DNA of 64,000 nucleotides from Paenibacillus sp. NFR01 (GCF_900111565.1 NZ_FOIK01000002.1:1-64000); one strand, 5' to 3'. Shown: positions 35,798-44,514, numbered from the stretch's first letter. Program-made: numbers and translations. Notes: a model not told the origin generated them from the sequence alone.

Positions 35798-35830
35798 AAA
35801 AAAGAGATTCCCCCTGGCCAGGAGAATCTC
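35798..35830 (-). terminator. intrinsic terminator in the methyltransferase leader
   Basis: Leftward, GAGATTC and GAATCTC (with an inner CCTGGCCAGG) are followed by TTTTTT, ending 18 bases before the methyltransferase ATG. It lies downstream of the promoter at 35859-35887, so a transcript from that promoter must pass it. It could be an attenuator, or simply the terminator of the upstream exonuclease operon. Confidence 0.75.
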
Positions 35831-35842
35831 ATTATATACGCT

Positions 35843-35887
35843 ATTTACATATCTGTAAATTATAGCATAAAATATAAATTTTGTCAA
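35843..35887 (-). promoter_or_regulatory. consensus promoter with dyad operator before the methyltransferase
   Basis: On the minus strand TTGACA (35887-35882) and TATAAT (35864-35859) are 17 bases apart, a perfect sigma-A promoter. Overlapping the end of the -10 box is the exact dyad ATTTACA-TATC-TGTAAAT (35843-35860), a form often bound by TetR- or PadR-like repressors. No regulator gene adjoins it. Confidence 0.8.
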
Positions 35888-35916
35888 TACCAAATGTCGC
35901 AGGATAGAAGTTTTAA

Positions 35917-36843
35917 TTAGCCTAATTCGCCAAACTCGATCTGCACGATGCCCCGATCATCCGGTACCGCCTTCAGCAAATGCAGCAGGCTGCCGAACTC
36001 CAGCTCATCGAACTTGCGCGCCGCATTCTCGCGCTGCAGCTGCCACAGGCATTCCGTCAGCGTGCAGACAACCGGCACGTCGCGGCGGATTTCCGCCAGG
36101 TCGCGGGAGAGATGCAGCATGTCGAGATCGGCTTCGATTTTGGCGCGGACGCCTTTGGGCAGCGCATGCAGGTTCTCGATGACGCCTTCCACGGAACCGA
36201 AATCCGTCAGCAGCTTGAGCGCCGTTTTTTCGCCGATGCCTTTGACGCCGGGATAATTGTCGCTCGTATCGCCCATAAACCCTTTCAGGTCGATGACTTG
36301 CGCCGGGGTAAGCCCCTTCTCCGCCATCAGCTCCGCCGGGTCGTAGACTTTATAGTTCGACCGGCCTTTTTTCATAATGACGACCTTCACGCGGTCATCC
36401 ACCAGCTGCAGCATGTCATGGTCCCCGGTCACGATGTACACTTCGGATTCTTCGCTGAAGCAGGCCGAGAGCGTGCCGATGCAGTCATCCGCCTCATAGC
36501 CGGCCAATCCGATGTTCGGAACGCCAAGTTCGGCGACGACTTCCTTCACCAGATCGAACTGCGGAATCAGCTCCAGCGGCGCTTCGATCCGGTTCGATTT
36601 ATACCCGTCGTATTTCTCGGTGCGGAACGTTCCCTTGCCCATATCCCAGCAGCAGACCAGGTGGGTCGGTTCGAACGTGCTGACCGCGTCGAAAAAATAT
36701 TGCAAAAATCCGTACACCGCATTGGTCGGCAGTCCGGCTTTGGTTTTGCGGATATACCCGCCGTAAGAGGTCGCATAAAAGGCCCGGAACAATAAAGCCA
36801 TTCCGTCGACGAGCATTACGCGGCCTTTGGGTTCGAAACTCAT
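35917..36843 (-). CDS. 5'-3' exonuclease (YpcP/ExoIX type)
   Basis: The 308-residue protein matches the N-terminal nuclease domain of DNA polymerase I standing alone: 'LVDGMALLFRAFYAT', 'PTNAVYGFLQYF', 'GYEADDCIGTLSACF', 'VTGDHDMLQLVDDRVKVV', 'DLKGFMGDTSDNYPGVKGIG' with the metal-binding Asp cluster, then a helix-hairpin-helix. It would trim RNA primers or flaps. ATG at 36843 follows GAGGAGAGG; the longer frame adds an unrelated basic tail. Last gene of a four-gene leftward operon. Confidence 0.9.
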   Translation of the reverse strand: MSFEPKGRVMLVDGMALLFRAFYATSYGGYIRKTKAGLPTNAVYGFLQYFFDAVSTFEPTHLVCCWDMGKGTFRTEKYDGYKSNRIEAPLELIPQFDLVKEVVAELGVPNIGLAGYEADDCIGTLSACFSEESEVYIVTGDHDMLQLVDDRVKVVIMKKGRSNYKVYDPAELMAEKGLTPAQVIDLKGFMGDTSDNYPGVKGIGEKTALKLLTDFGSVEGVIENLHALPKGVRAKIEADLDMLHLSRDLAEIRRDVPVVCTLTECLWQLQRENAARKFDELEFGSLLHLLKAVPDDRGIVQIEFGELG

Positions 36844-36871
36844 AAGAAACCTCTCCTCTATATTTTTCGCT

Positions 36872-37237
36872 TTAGGCTTTGCCCCAGGCTTCGCCGTATT
36901 CATCTTCTTTGTACCCGACTGTTGTTGCGCGGCCATCCGACACGACCGGACGTTTGATCAGCATGCCGTGCTGCGACAGCAGCTCCAGCTGTTCCTCTTC
37001 GCTCATCCCGGCCAGCTTGTCTTTCAGCCCCAGTTCCTTGTACACTTCACCGCTCGTATTGAAAAATTTCTTCAGCGGCAGTCCGCTCTCTGCCACCAGT
37101 CTGCGCAATTGTTCAACGGACGGCGGCGTTTCAGCGATATGGATCAGCTCCAGTTCATGTCCCGCATCCTTCAGCCATTTGACGGCGCTGCGGCAGGTGC
37201 TGCATTTTGGATATTGATAGACGGTCAGCTTGCTCAC
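36872..37237 (-). CDS. ArsC/Spx-family thioredoxin-fold protein
   Basis: The 121-residue protein has 'VYQYPKCSTCRSAVKWLKD', a CxxC redox site as in Spx and YusI-like proteins, followed by 'LPLKKFFNTSGEVYKELGL' and 'GMLIKRPVVSDG', in which the Arg contacts the substrate in arsenate reductases. It lacks the RNA polymerase-binding features that define Spx proper, so it is best called a YusI/YffB-like reductase. GTG at 37237 (11 bases after GGAG) is preferred over the ATG three codons earlier, which is only two bases from it. Confidence 0.8.
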   Translation of the reverse strand: MSKLTVYQYPKCSTCRSAVKWLKDAGHELELIHIAETPPSVEQLRRLVAESGLPLKKFFNTSGEVYKELGLKDKLAGMSEEEQLELLSQHGMLIKRPVVSDGRATTVGYKEDEYGEAWGKA

Positions 37238-37268
37238 GTGATTCATCTCTCCTGCGTAAAAAGGTTTA

Positions 37269-38243
37269 TTACGCCTGCCCTTTCAGCAGGCGCTCCAGCG
37301 CCGCCATGTCCGGCGGCAGCGGCGCCGTAAGCCGCATCTCCTGCAATCGCACGGGATGCATGAAGGTCAGGCTCGCCGCATGCAGCGCCTGGCGCGGCAT
37401 CGCGGAATCCAGCGCGGCGATGCGCGCGAGCGCCGCCGCTTCCTGCGGCGACGGGTCGGCTTTGGCGTACAGCGGGTGACGGTACATCCCGTCCCCGATG
37501 AGCGGGCAGCCGACCGAGCCCATATGCACCCGGATCTGGTGGGTGCGGCCGGTCTCCAGCTTCAGCTCCACCTTGGAGCTGTCCGGGTAAACCGCCTTGA
37601 CGTTATACCGCGTCAAGGAAGGATAACCGTCCGGCGTCACGATCCGCCGGTGCGGCTCGGCCGGATCGCGGTCGATCGGGCCGTCGATGTCCCCGGCCGG
37701 CGCGGGCGGCGCGCCGTGTACAAAAGCAACGTACCGCTTGTCCACCGTCCCGGCAATCATCTGCTCGGAAATGTGCTGGTGGCTGTACGGGTTTTTGGCG
37801 ATGACCAGCACGCCGGAGGTCTCCTGGTCCAGCCGGTGCACCGGCCGGAAGCGGAAACGTTCCCCTTTGGCGGCCCAGTAATGGACGACGCCGTTGGCCA
37901 GCGTCTCCGTATAATGGCCGTGCGTCGGATGCACGATCATTCCCGCGGCTTTGTTCACCGCCAAGAGATGCTCGTCCTCGTAGAGAATATCGAGGTCCAT
38001 CGGCTGCGGCAAAATATCCTCGGAGGTCTCCTGCTCCATCCGGATCTCCACGAGGTCGCCGGCGCTGACCTTAACACTGATATAGACGCGCTCGCCGTTC
38101 AGCATAATGCCTTGTTCCGTCATTTTCAGCCGCGACAGCAGCTTGCGCGAGACGTCCATCCGCTTCTGGAGGATCGTCTTCAGCAGCCAGCCGTCCTCGG
38201 ACGGCGGCACTTGATAAGTTAATGGCGCATAATAGGTCGTCAT
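37269..38243 (-). CDS. RluA-family pseudouridine synthase
   Basis: The 324-residue enzyme has an N-terminal S4-type RNA-binding region ('RKLLSRLKMTEQGIMLNGER') and the catalytic core with the invariant Asp in 'RPVHRLDQETSGVLVIAK', 'LKLETGRTHQIRVHMGSVGC' and 'LHAASLTFMHPV'. It isomerises uridines in rRNA or tRNA. ATG at 38243 lies two bases after the stop of the cobalamin adenosyltransferase gene, so the two are translationally coupled; the longer frame reads back through that gene and is not used. Confidence 0.9.
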   Translation of the reverse strand: MTTYYAPLTYQVPPSEDGWLLKTILQKRMDVSRKLLSRLKMTEQGIMLNGERVYISVKVSAGDLVEIRMEQETSEDILPQPMDLDILYEDEHLLAVNKAAGMIVHPTHGHYTETLANGVVHYWAAKGERFRFRPVHRLDQETSGVLVIAKNPYSHQHISEQMIAGTVDKRYVAFVHGAPPAPAGDIDGPIDRDPAEPHRRIVTPDGYPSLTRYNVKAVYPDSSKVELKLETGRTHQIRVHMGSVGCPLIGDGMYRHPLYAKADPSPQEAAALARIAALDSAMPRQALHAASLTFMHPVRLQEMRLTAPLPPDMAALERLLKGQA

Positions 38244-38245
38244 GT

Positions 38246-38812
38246 CTAGTTGCGGAACACCTTTCCGCTGCGCACATATTCCACATCGCGGATGTGGAGG
38301 CGCGTATTGGCCGTCCGGGCCAGCGTAAAGAAATAATCCGACAGCCGGTTCAAATATACGGCTACCTCCGGATTGACTTCTGCCGCGCGCGCGAGTGTGA
38401 CCGTCCGCCGCTCCGCCCGCCGGCATACCGTACGGCAGACATGCAGGATCGAAGCCAATGGACTTCCTCCCGGCAGAATAAACCGTTCAAGCTTCGGATT
38501 CTCCGCCGTAAGGGCATCGATCCATCCCTCCAGCCGCTGCGGCATTTCGCCGCTGACTTTATAGGTATTGGCATCCGGTCTGGCGTAGGCCAAATCCGAG
38601 CCGCAGTCGAACAACTCATGCTGGATCTGGAGGAGCTGCTCCGCCGTATCGGCAAAATTGTCATTTCCGTCCATCAGGCTGCGGGCCTGCCCGACAAAGC
38701 TGTTCAGCTCATCGATCGTCCCGTACGCCTCCACCTGGGCATCGTCCTTGCTTACTCGTCCGCCGATAACCGATGTCTGCCCCTGATCGCCCGTGCGCGT
38801 GTAAATTTTCAT
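38246..38812 (-). CDS. ATP:cob(I)alamin adenosyltransferase, PduO type
   Basis: The 188-residue protein starts with the PduO signature 'IYTRTGDQGQTSVIGG' and continues 'EAYGTIDELNSFVGQARSL'. It has 'FILPGGSPLASILHVCRTVC' and 'RRAERRTV', which form the ATP site, and 'VYLNRLSDYFFTLARTAN'. It makes adenosylcobalamin from cobalamin. First gene of the leftward operon adenosyltransferase - rluA - arsC-like - exonuclease. Confidence 0.93.
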   Translation of the reverse strand: MKIYTRTGDQGQTSVIGGRVSKDDAQVEAYGTIDELNSFVGQARSLMDGNDNFADTAEQLLQIQHELFDCGSDLAYARPDANTYKVSGEMPQRLEGWIDALTAENPKLERFILPGGSPLASILHVCRTVCRRAERRTVTLARAAEVNPEVAVYLNRLSDYFFTLARTANTRLHIRDVEYVRSGKVFRN

Positions 38813-38957
38813 TCCGTTCCCTCCTGCGTAGACCCGTCATTGCAATATGTATAGTTTAATCGCTATACCCGCCTCAGGCAAATGAAGAGTTTGGCATGAG
38901 AGGAAAACATCCTGTACCGTATTATGCGGCAAGCCGGGACTTCCCGACGCCGGACGC

Positions 38958-38983
38958 AAAAAAAAGAGCCCGAGGGCTCTTTT
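38958..38983. terminator. short intrinsic terminator
   Basis: AAAAGAGCCC and GGGCTCTTTT form a stem around GA, with A- and T-runs on the two sides. It ends the leftward YhgE-like gene and shields the cob(I)alamin operon. Confidence 0.75.
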
Positions 38984-39006
38984 CGTAAACTTTATTTTTC
39001 TTCAGC

Positions 39007-40200
39007 TTATGCTTCGGGCAACACCTGAGCCATTTCAACCTGCACGGTGGCGGCTTTCCCTTTCTTGAAGCCGGCTGCCAGCAGAGTCAGCAGGCAGGCG
39101 CCGCCGATGGCCCACAGCACCGCTGTGCTCTCTGAAGCGGCATCCAGCCCGCCGAAATACATCGTCTTCCGCAGGCCCAGCGCAGCGAAGCGGAGCGGGG
39201 TCCAGGAATACAGCCAGTCATGCGAGACGTTTGACAGAAATTCAGGCGCCATATTCAGCAGCGGCATCGAGAAGAACATGAGCAGGATTAAGAGCGGGAG
39301 CGCCGACATGCCCAGCCAATTAAGCAATGCGGATTGCAGCAGGAAAAACATCAGACCCGCCAGCCACAATACCAGCCAGACATCCGTCTGATTCAAAATC
39401 TCCATGCCATACCAGCCGGAAGCCATCCATACGATAAAACCTGCGGCAAGGCCGGTAATCACCGTGCCGGCCAATGCTTGCACCGCTACGGATACCATGC
39501 GGCTGGAGCCGGCTTTTGCCGCATTTCGTCCAGCCTGGAATAAGACGAGGGCCGAAGCCAGGCTGCCCATCCACATGATTTGCGTGACAAGGCCCGGCGC
39601 ATTGCCCGAGGCGTTGTTGAGGCCAACCGGATGAACCGATTCATCCGCTACCTGAATCGGGGCCAGCAGCGCCTGTGCGGCGGTTACCGGAATCACCCCG
39701 CCGGACGTCTTGCCGATCTGGCCGAGCAGCGCAGCGGACATTTGCGCATTCACCATGCGCATCGCCTGATCCAGCCCTTGCTTCACGGCCGTTGCCGCCT
39801 GCACGTTCAGGCCATCATTGGAGATTACGGTAACGGTCGCCGGTTTCGGTTCCGTTCCAGATAAAGAAGCAATTCCGCCGCTGAGATCGGCCGGAAGGAT
39901 CAGTGCGCCGTAATAAGTTCCGTCGTCGAGTCCGCTACGGGCTTCCGCTTCCGAGTTCGCGACGCTCCATTGGAGCGGCAGCTTATCGTTCGTCGTGAGT
40001 TGCTTTTGAATGAGTTCCCCTACCGCCAGTGCCTGACCGCCGGGAAGCTGTACCGGCTGGTCGGCGTTCACCAGCACTACCGGAATATTTTTCGGCTTCG
40101 CGCTAATGACCGAGCCCATCATGGCCAGGCCAAAAACCATCAATACGACCAGAACGATGGCGACGCCGGCCCATAAGATCTTTTGTTTAAAAATTTTCAT
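39007..40200 (-). CDS. YhgE/Pip-like ABC-2 type membrane protein
   Basis: The 397-residue protein has one N-terminal membrane helix, a large extracellular domain (residues 30-210: 'KNIPVVLVNADQPVQLPGGQ', 'SGLDDGTYYGALILPADLSG') and about five or six C-terminal helices. This is the layout of YhgE/Pip and ABC-2 permeases such as those in drug and lipid export. No ATPase gene adjoins. The divergent TetR-type gene suggests induction by a toxic compound. 'SVPVVLVN' and 'LILPADFS' patterns are family hallmarks. Confidence 0.78.
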   Translation of the reverse strand: MKIFKQKILWAGVAIVLVVLMVFGLAMMGSVISAKPKNIPVVLVNADQPVQLPGGQALAVGELIQKQLTTNDKLPLQWSVANSEAEARSGLDDGTYYGALILPADLSGGIASLSGTEPKPATVTVISNDGLNVQAATAVKQGLDQAMRMVNAQMSAALLGQIGKTSGGVIPVTAAQALLAPIQVADESVHPVGLNNASGNAPGLVTQIMWMGSLASALVLFQAGRNAAKAGSSRMVSVAVQALAGTVITGLAAGFIVWMASGWYGMEILNQTDVWLVLWLAGLMFFLLQSALLNWLGMSALPLLILLMFFSMPLLNMAPEFLSNVSHDWLYSWTPLRFAALGLRKTMYFGGLDAASESTAVLWAIGGACLLTLLAAGFKKGKAATVQVEMAQVLPEA

Positions 40201-40209
40201 CTCTATCCA

Positions 40210-40269
40210 CCCCTATTTTTAATCAACACAATATTGATTATTGATCACGGTGTTAATTATAATTAGGGG
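40210..40269. promoter_or_regulatory. long inverted repeat in the YhgE-like/TetR divergent region
   Basis: Arms 40210-40229 (starting CCCCTATTTTTAATC) and 40250-40269 (ending ATAATTAGGGG) are inverted matches at 17 of 20 bases, separated by 20 bases that include TTGATTATTGATCA. It lies 10 bases before the YhgE-like start and is probably the operator of the TetR-type protein; the promoters are hard to fix. Confidence 0.65.
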
Positions 40270-40377
40270 TATAGGGAACTACAATCGTCAATTCGGCCGG
40301 AACTGTTCCATAGCGGGCACTTTTTTCGAAAGTGTTTATTATCTTAAAAAATTTATTTATCCTGGGAGGTGACTGGC

Positions 40378-41001
40378 ATGGAGGACAAGCTGGACCGCAG
40401 GCAGTTGCGCACCAAGCAGCTTTTGTACGACGCGCTTATGGGTCTGATTGAAGAAAAGGGTGCCGATCATGTCACTGTAACGGATATAACGAAGCGGGCT
40501 AACGTAAACCGCGGGACCTTTTACCTGCATTACCGCGATGTGCCGGATATGGTGGAGCAACTGGAGAATGAAGTATTTGAACGCATCCGGGGGTTCGCCG
40601 CCCGGCTGGATTTCCAGGATTCGATCCGCTATATCGAACAAGACCAGACATACCCTATTATCGAAGAGGTCTTCGAAGAGCTTGCCCGCCACGCCGGATT
40701 TCTGCGGATTATGCTCGGCCCAAAGGGTGATTTTTCGTTTGCGCGAAAGCTCAGGGAGCTCCTCTCGAGCCACTTGTACGATAAAGTCAGCCTGGCGGTA
40801 CCGAATCCCGTTTTGCCTCGCGACTACGTCGTCGCCTATATGATCTCCGCCAACTTTGGACTAATCATGCACTGGCTGGAATCCGGAATGGACCAGACGC
40901 CGGCCCAGCTTGCCCAGATCATGACGCGGATCGCTTACTTTGGACCGATGGTTTCGTTCGGCATCAAAGCACGCCCCGGCGAAAGTCCGGCGAAGCCATA
41001 A
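40378..41001 (+). CDS. TetR-family transcriptional regulator
   Basis: The 207-residue protein has a typical TetR DNA-binding head ('RTKQLLYDALMGLIEEKGAD', 'HVTVTDITKRANVNRGTFYL', 'HYRDVPDM') and a helical effector domain with the C-terminal region seen in YhgE-linked regulators ('LRELLSSHLYDKVSL', 'YVVAYMISANFGLIMHWLES'). ATG at 40378 is eight bases from GGGAGG. It is divergent from the YhgE-like gene and probably represses it through the inverted repeat between them. Confidence 0.88.
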   Translation: MEDKLDRRQLRTKQLLYDALMGLIEEKGADHVTVTDITKRANVNRGTFYLHYRDVPDMVEQLENEVFERIRGFAARLDFQDSIRYIEQDQTYPIIEEVFEELARHAGFLRIMLGPKGDFSFARKLRELLSSHLYDKVSLAVPNPVLPRDYVVAYMISANFGLIMHWLESGMDQTPAQLAQIMTRIAYFGPMVSFGIKARPGESPAKP

Positions 41002-41023
41002 GCGGGCTGCGAACACTGGACAC

Positions 41024-41048
41024 AAAAAAGAGGCCCTCAGGCCTCTTT
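41024..41048. terminator. intrinsic terminator between TetR and Spo0E genes
   Basis: AAAAAAGAGGCC and GGCCTCTTT pair around CTCA, serving the two convergent genes. Confidence 0.8.
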
Positions 41049-41056
41049 CCATTTCG

Positions 41057-41287
41057 CTAATTTCCGGCAAAACGCACTTTCATGTATTCGTTGAGCTTGA
41101 GATCGAGCCTTGTACTCGCTTCAACGACAGGCTTCGAGGTAAAAGATTTTTCCTGAATGAACAACATCTCCATTTGGCGGCGCAACAAACGAATTTCATC
41201 CTCCAGAGAGACTCTGTGCTCGCAAGGTTCAATCTTGAGGGGCCGCGCGGAGGAAGACGATAAACCATCGGTTCCGGGCACAAACAT
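41057..41287 (-). CDS. Spo0E-family aspartyl-phosphate phosphatase
   Basis: The 76-residue protein has the family's helical hairpin 'LEDEIRLLRRQMEMLF' and 'KPVVEASTRLDLKLNEYM', including the SxxLD motif whose Asp attacks phospho-Spo0A. Such proteins delay sporulation. The first 25 residues are non-conserved, and an internal start is possible, though no better ribosome site was seen. It stands alone between terminators. Confidence 0.82.
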   Translation of the reverse strand: MFVPGTDGLSSSSARPLKIEPCEHRVSLEDEIRLLRRQMEMLFIQEKSFTSKPVVEASTRLDLKLNEYMKVRFAGN

Positions 41288-41400
41288 CCCTCCTAATAAG
41301 TATTATCCTGTTTATACAGTTAAATAATACCATACCATTTGGTCATCCGCTATAGCCCAGTATTACCCATAATTTTACATCCAGAAACAATAGTTTATCC

Positions 41401-42618
41401 TTACGCCCGTTCATTTTGAAGCTGGGTCACAAATGTGCCGATCCGCTCCAGCGCTTCGTTCAGTTGGGCAACAGAGGTCGCATAAGAGCAACGGAGGTAC
41501 CCCTCGCCCCCGAGACCGAACACGCTGCCCGGTACGGCGGCGACTTTGTATTCGCGCAGCAGCCGCTGGGCGAACTCATCCGATGTCAGACCCGTATGCC
41601 GAATGCTCGGAAAAGCGTAAAACGCGCCTTGCGGCTCATGGCATTCCAGGCCGGCTTCGCGCAGGCCCTTGACGATCAGCCGGCGGCGCTGGTTGTAGGA
41701 GTCGACCATCCGGTCCTTCTCCTCCAGGCCGTTGGTCAGCGCCTCCAGTGCGGCCACTTGCCCCATCGACGGAGCGCACATAACCGTATATTGATGAATC
41801 TTCAGCATGGCCGCAATCAGATCCGGATGCCCGCAAGCGTAGCCCATCCGCCAGCCGGTCATGGCAAACGCTTTGGAGAAACCGCTGACCAGAATCGTCC
41901 GGTCCATCATCCCCGGCAGAGAGGCAAAGCTGACGTGGTTGCTGCCGTAAGTCAATTCGGCATAAATCTCGTCGGAAATCACGATCAGGTCATGTTTTTC
42001 CACCACTTTGGCGATCGGTTCCCAGTCCTCGCGGCTCATGATCGCTCCCGTCGGATTGCTCGGATAACATAGAATCAGTACCTTGGAACGCGGGGTGATT
42101 TTGGCTTCGAGCCCTTCGGCCGTCAGCTTGAACTGATTCTCCCCAAAGGTTTCGATGCCGACAGGGATTCCCCCGCCAATCGCCGTAATCGGCGAATAAG
42201 AGATGTAGCATGGCTCAGGAATCAGAATCTCGTCGCCCGGCGCGATCAGCGCACGCAGCGCAAGATCAATGGCTTCGCTGCCGCCGACGGTAGCGATAAT
42301 CTGGTTCGCCGGATCGTAATCCACCGCAAAACGGGTATGCAAATAATCGGCAATCGCTTCCCGCAGCTCGGGCATCCCGGCGTTAGAAGTGTATCCGGTA
42401 AAGCCGCGTTCCAGCGAGTATACGCAGGCTTCGCGTACATGCCAAGGCGTCTTGAAGTCCGGTTCCCCGACCCCCAGCGAAATAATGTCCTTGCTGCCCG
42501 CCGCCAGATCGAAAAACCGGCGGATGCCCGAAGGCTGAATCTCCCGCACCTGCGGAGACAGATAGGAACTCATCGGCTTTAACGTATCTCCGGATTGATT
42601 TGTAGGGTTCTTGATCAT
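41401..42618 (-). CDS. yugH: class I aminotransferase (YugH/PatA type)
   Basis: The 405-residue PLP enzyme shows 'IISLGVGEPDFKTPWHVREA', 'YTSNAGMPELREAIADYL', 'VGGSEAIDLALRAL', 'LILCYPSNPTGAIMSREDWE', 'ISDEIYAELTYG', the PLP lysine in 'VSGFSKAFAMTGWRMGYACG' and 'RCSYATS' near the end. AAAGGAAG precedes ATG at 42618. It lies 13 bases after the Lrp-type gene, the same order as yugG-yugH in Bacillus subtilis. It transfers amino groups between amino and oxo acids; the substrate is unproven. Confidence 0.9.
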   Translation of the reverse strand: MIKNPTNQSGDTLKPMSSYLSPQVREIQPSGIRRFFDLAAGSKDIISLGVGEPDFKTPWHVREACVYSLERGFTGYTSNAGMPELREAIADYLHTRFAVDYDPANQIIATVGGSEAIDLALRALIAPGDEILIPEPCYISYSPITAIGGGIPVGIETFGENQFKLTAEGLEAKITPRSKVLILCYPSNPTGAIMSREDWEPIAKVVEKHDLIVISDEIYAELTYGSNHVSFASLPGMMDRTILVSGFSKAFAMTGWRMGYACGHPDLIAAMLKIHQYTVMCAPSMGQVAALEALTNGLEEKDRMVDSYNQRRRLIVKGLREAGLECHEPQGAFYAFPSIRHTGLTSDEFAQRLLREYKVAAVPGSVFGLGGEGYLRCSYATSVAQLNEALERIGTFVTQLQNERA

Positions 42619-42631
42619 AGCGCGACTTCCT

Positions 42632-43132
42632 TTACGGAGATATCATCAGACGGTTGTCTTCTTCGTGTTCTTCGAAGATGATTCCGTCCTGCTTGTATTT
42701 TTTGAGCGTAAAGTTGGTTTTGGTCGACAGTACCGAATCAATCGGGGACAGCTTCTCGGAGACAAAATTGGCGACCTCGCGCAGATTGCGGCCTTCGACT
42801 TCAACCAGCAAGTCATAGGCTCCCGACATCAGATAAACGGACTTCACCTGCGGATACAGGTAGATCCGTTCCGCGATGCCTTCAAAGCCGCGTCCGCGTT
42901 CCGGCGTAATCTGCACTTCGATCAGCGCGGTGACGCGCTCGTCGTCCAGCTTATCCCAATTCACCACGGTAGCATATTTGACGATCACATGATCTTTTTC
43001 CAGCTCGTCGATCGCCGCTTTGACTTCCTCTTCTTCCGCCCCGAGCAGCGTGGCCATCAGTTCTGCGGACCTGCGCGCGTCTTCCTTGAGCAGTTCCAGC
43101 ACTTTTCTCTTCAGTTCATTGATCTCCTTCAT
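42632..43132 (-). CDS. yugG: Lrp/AsnC-family regulator (YugG type)
   Basis: The 166-residue protein has a winged helix ('LLKEDARRSAELMATLLGAE', 'EEEVKAAIDELEKDHVIVKY') and the ligand-binding RAM domain ('VTALIEVQITPERGRGF', 'VKSVYLMSGAYDLLVEVEGR'). ATG at 43132 has GGAGGGAAGGC before it; a longer frame lacks a site. It probably regulates its own operon in response to amino acids. Confidence 0.9.
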   Translation of the reverse strand: MKEINELKRKVLELLKEDARRSAELMATLLGAEEEEVKAAIDELEKDHVIVKYATVVNWDKLDDERVTALIEVQITPERGRGFEGIAERIYLYPQVKSVYLMSGAYDLLVEVEGRNLREVANFVSEKLSPIDSVLSTKTNFTLKKYKQDGIIFEEHEEDNRLMISP

Positions 43133-43204
43133 GCCTTCCCTCCGGATCGTAAAGAGTTTATTAATAATATGACATGAAAATGGCAACTCTGCAAACAAAA
43201 ATGC

Positions 43205-44098
43205 TTAAGCCCCTTCGCTCTCGCAGGCCATCGCTTCCGGCAGATGCTTCTTCATTTCATCGATGAATTTCTGAAAAGCGCTGGTCATATACAGATCGCG
43301 ACGCCGGATAAATACGGTCGGCACGATCTCGTACCGCTCGGGAAACGGATAACAGCAGATGCCTTCCGTTATATTCAGCTTTGAATAATAAGACACCGGC
43401 AATACGGCATAACCAATGCCCGCCTTCACACAGCCGATCAGCCCTTCCATCGTCCCGAACTGCATGATGTGCCCAAGCCGCAGTCCCTCGTCGCGCAGCC
43501 ATTCCTCCAACCGCTGCCGGTACATGCATTCTTCGTTCAAAATCAGCAGCGTTTTGTCCTGGATCGTCCGCAGGTCCTGGTAATCCATCGCATTCGGAAC
43601 CATCAGCCCCAAGCGCTCATTAACGACCAGCTCCTGCACGATATCCGGATGGTCCACCGGACCGTCCAAAAAAGCGCCGTTAACGGAATACTGCAAGACC
43701 GCTTGTATAAGCTGTTCCGTGCGCCCGATTTCGAGCTGGAGCTCTACCTGAGGATATTTGCCGCGGTAAGCGGATAAAACGGCAGGCAACCGCACGGCGG
43801 CCGTCGTATCCGAACCGATTGCGATTGCGCCCTTGGGTTCCGGCGAATCCTGTACAGCCTGCTCCGCTTCATCCAGCAGATTGAGGATTTTGACGGTGTA
43901 GTCCACCAGGGTCTGGCCCGCCGAGGTTAACGTTATTCCCCGGGAATGCCGGTAAAAAAGCGGCACCTTCAGCTCCTGCTCCAACTGCTGAATTCTCGCG
44001 GTTACGTTCGACTGCACGTAATTCAGATTTTGCGCCGCTTTGGAAATGCTCCCTTCTTCCGCAACCGCCCGAAATACTTTTAACAGGCCGATGTCCAT
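43205..44098 (-). CDS. LysR-family transcriptional regulator
   Basis: The 297-residue protein has the LysR helix-turn-helix ('FRAVAEEGSISKAAQNLNYV', 'QSNVTARIQQLEQELKVPLF') and a substrate-binding domain starting 'GAIAIGSDTTAAVRLPAVLS' with 'GYAVLPVSYYSKLN' near the end. It is divergent from the small gene at 44227. Its target is unknown. Confidence 0.9.
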   Translation of the reverse strand: MDIGLLKVFRAVAEEGSISKAAQNLNYVQSNVTARIQQLEQELKVPLFYRHSRGITLTSAGQTLVDYTVKILNLLDEAEQAVQDSPEPKGAIAIGSDTTAAVRLPAVLSAYRGKYPQVELQLEIGRTEQLIQAVLQYSVNGAFLDGPVDHPDIVQELVVNERLGLMVPNAMDYQDLRTIQDKTLLILNEECMYRQRLEEWLRDEGLRLGHIMQFGTMEGLIGCVKAGIGYAVLPVSYYSKLNITEGICCYPFPERYEIVPTVFIRRRDLYMTSAFQKFIDEMKKHLPEAMACESEGA

Positions 44099-44226
44099 GG
44101 TTCATCCCCCCCGAGAAAAGCCATCATTTGCAGTGATAGCCCCCATCAATTCCCTTCATTATACATGATCTCAACCTGCAAATATAATGAAACTGCAATC
44201 GATGATTTATCGAAGGAGTGGAGCCC

Positions 44227-44427
44227 ATGGGAGAACGGATTTGGCGTTTTCGAGCGCCCGGAGAGAACGGCGGAAGAGAAGAAATCGTTGTGGATGCGAG
44301 GGAAATCACGAGCGTATACGATCTTTTGGCCAAGCTCCGCGGCCCGCTGCCGCAAACCTGCACACATCAGCCTGAAGGTGAACATAAGACTTCATTGGAG
44401 ATTCGAACGACGCTGTATACGGGCTGA
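44227..44427 (+). CDS. small protein of unknown function, 66 residues
   Basis: ATG at 44227 has AAGGAG eight bases upstream. The peptide begins 'MGERIWRFRAPGENGGREEI' and ends 'LEIRTTLYTG', with no membrane segment or known motif. It is divergent from the LysR-type gene, which often controls its divergent neighbour. Codon use looks like the core genome, so it is probably real. Confidence 0.5.
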   Translation: MGERIWRFRAPGENGGREEIVVDAREITSVYDLLAKLRGPLPQTCTHQPEGEHKTSLEIRTTLYTG

Positions 44428-44437
44428 TCGCGAACTC

Positions 44438-44468
44438 AAAAAACCGCCTGCCGTTTCCGGCAGACGGT
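44438..44468 (-). terminator. intrinsic terminator of the CotF-like gene
   Basis: Leftward, ACCGTCTGCCGG and CGGCAGGCGGT form a stem followed by TTTTTT. Confidence 0.85.
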
Positions 44469-44514
44469 CAATTCGGGAAGCGGCCGAAGCTGCTTCATCC
44501 CTGAGGGGATGGGG

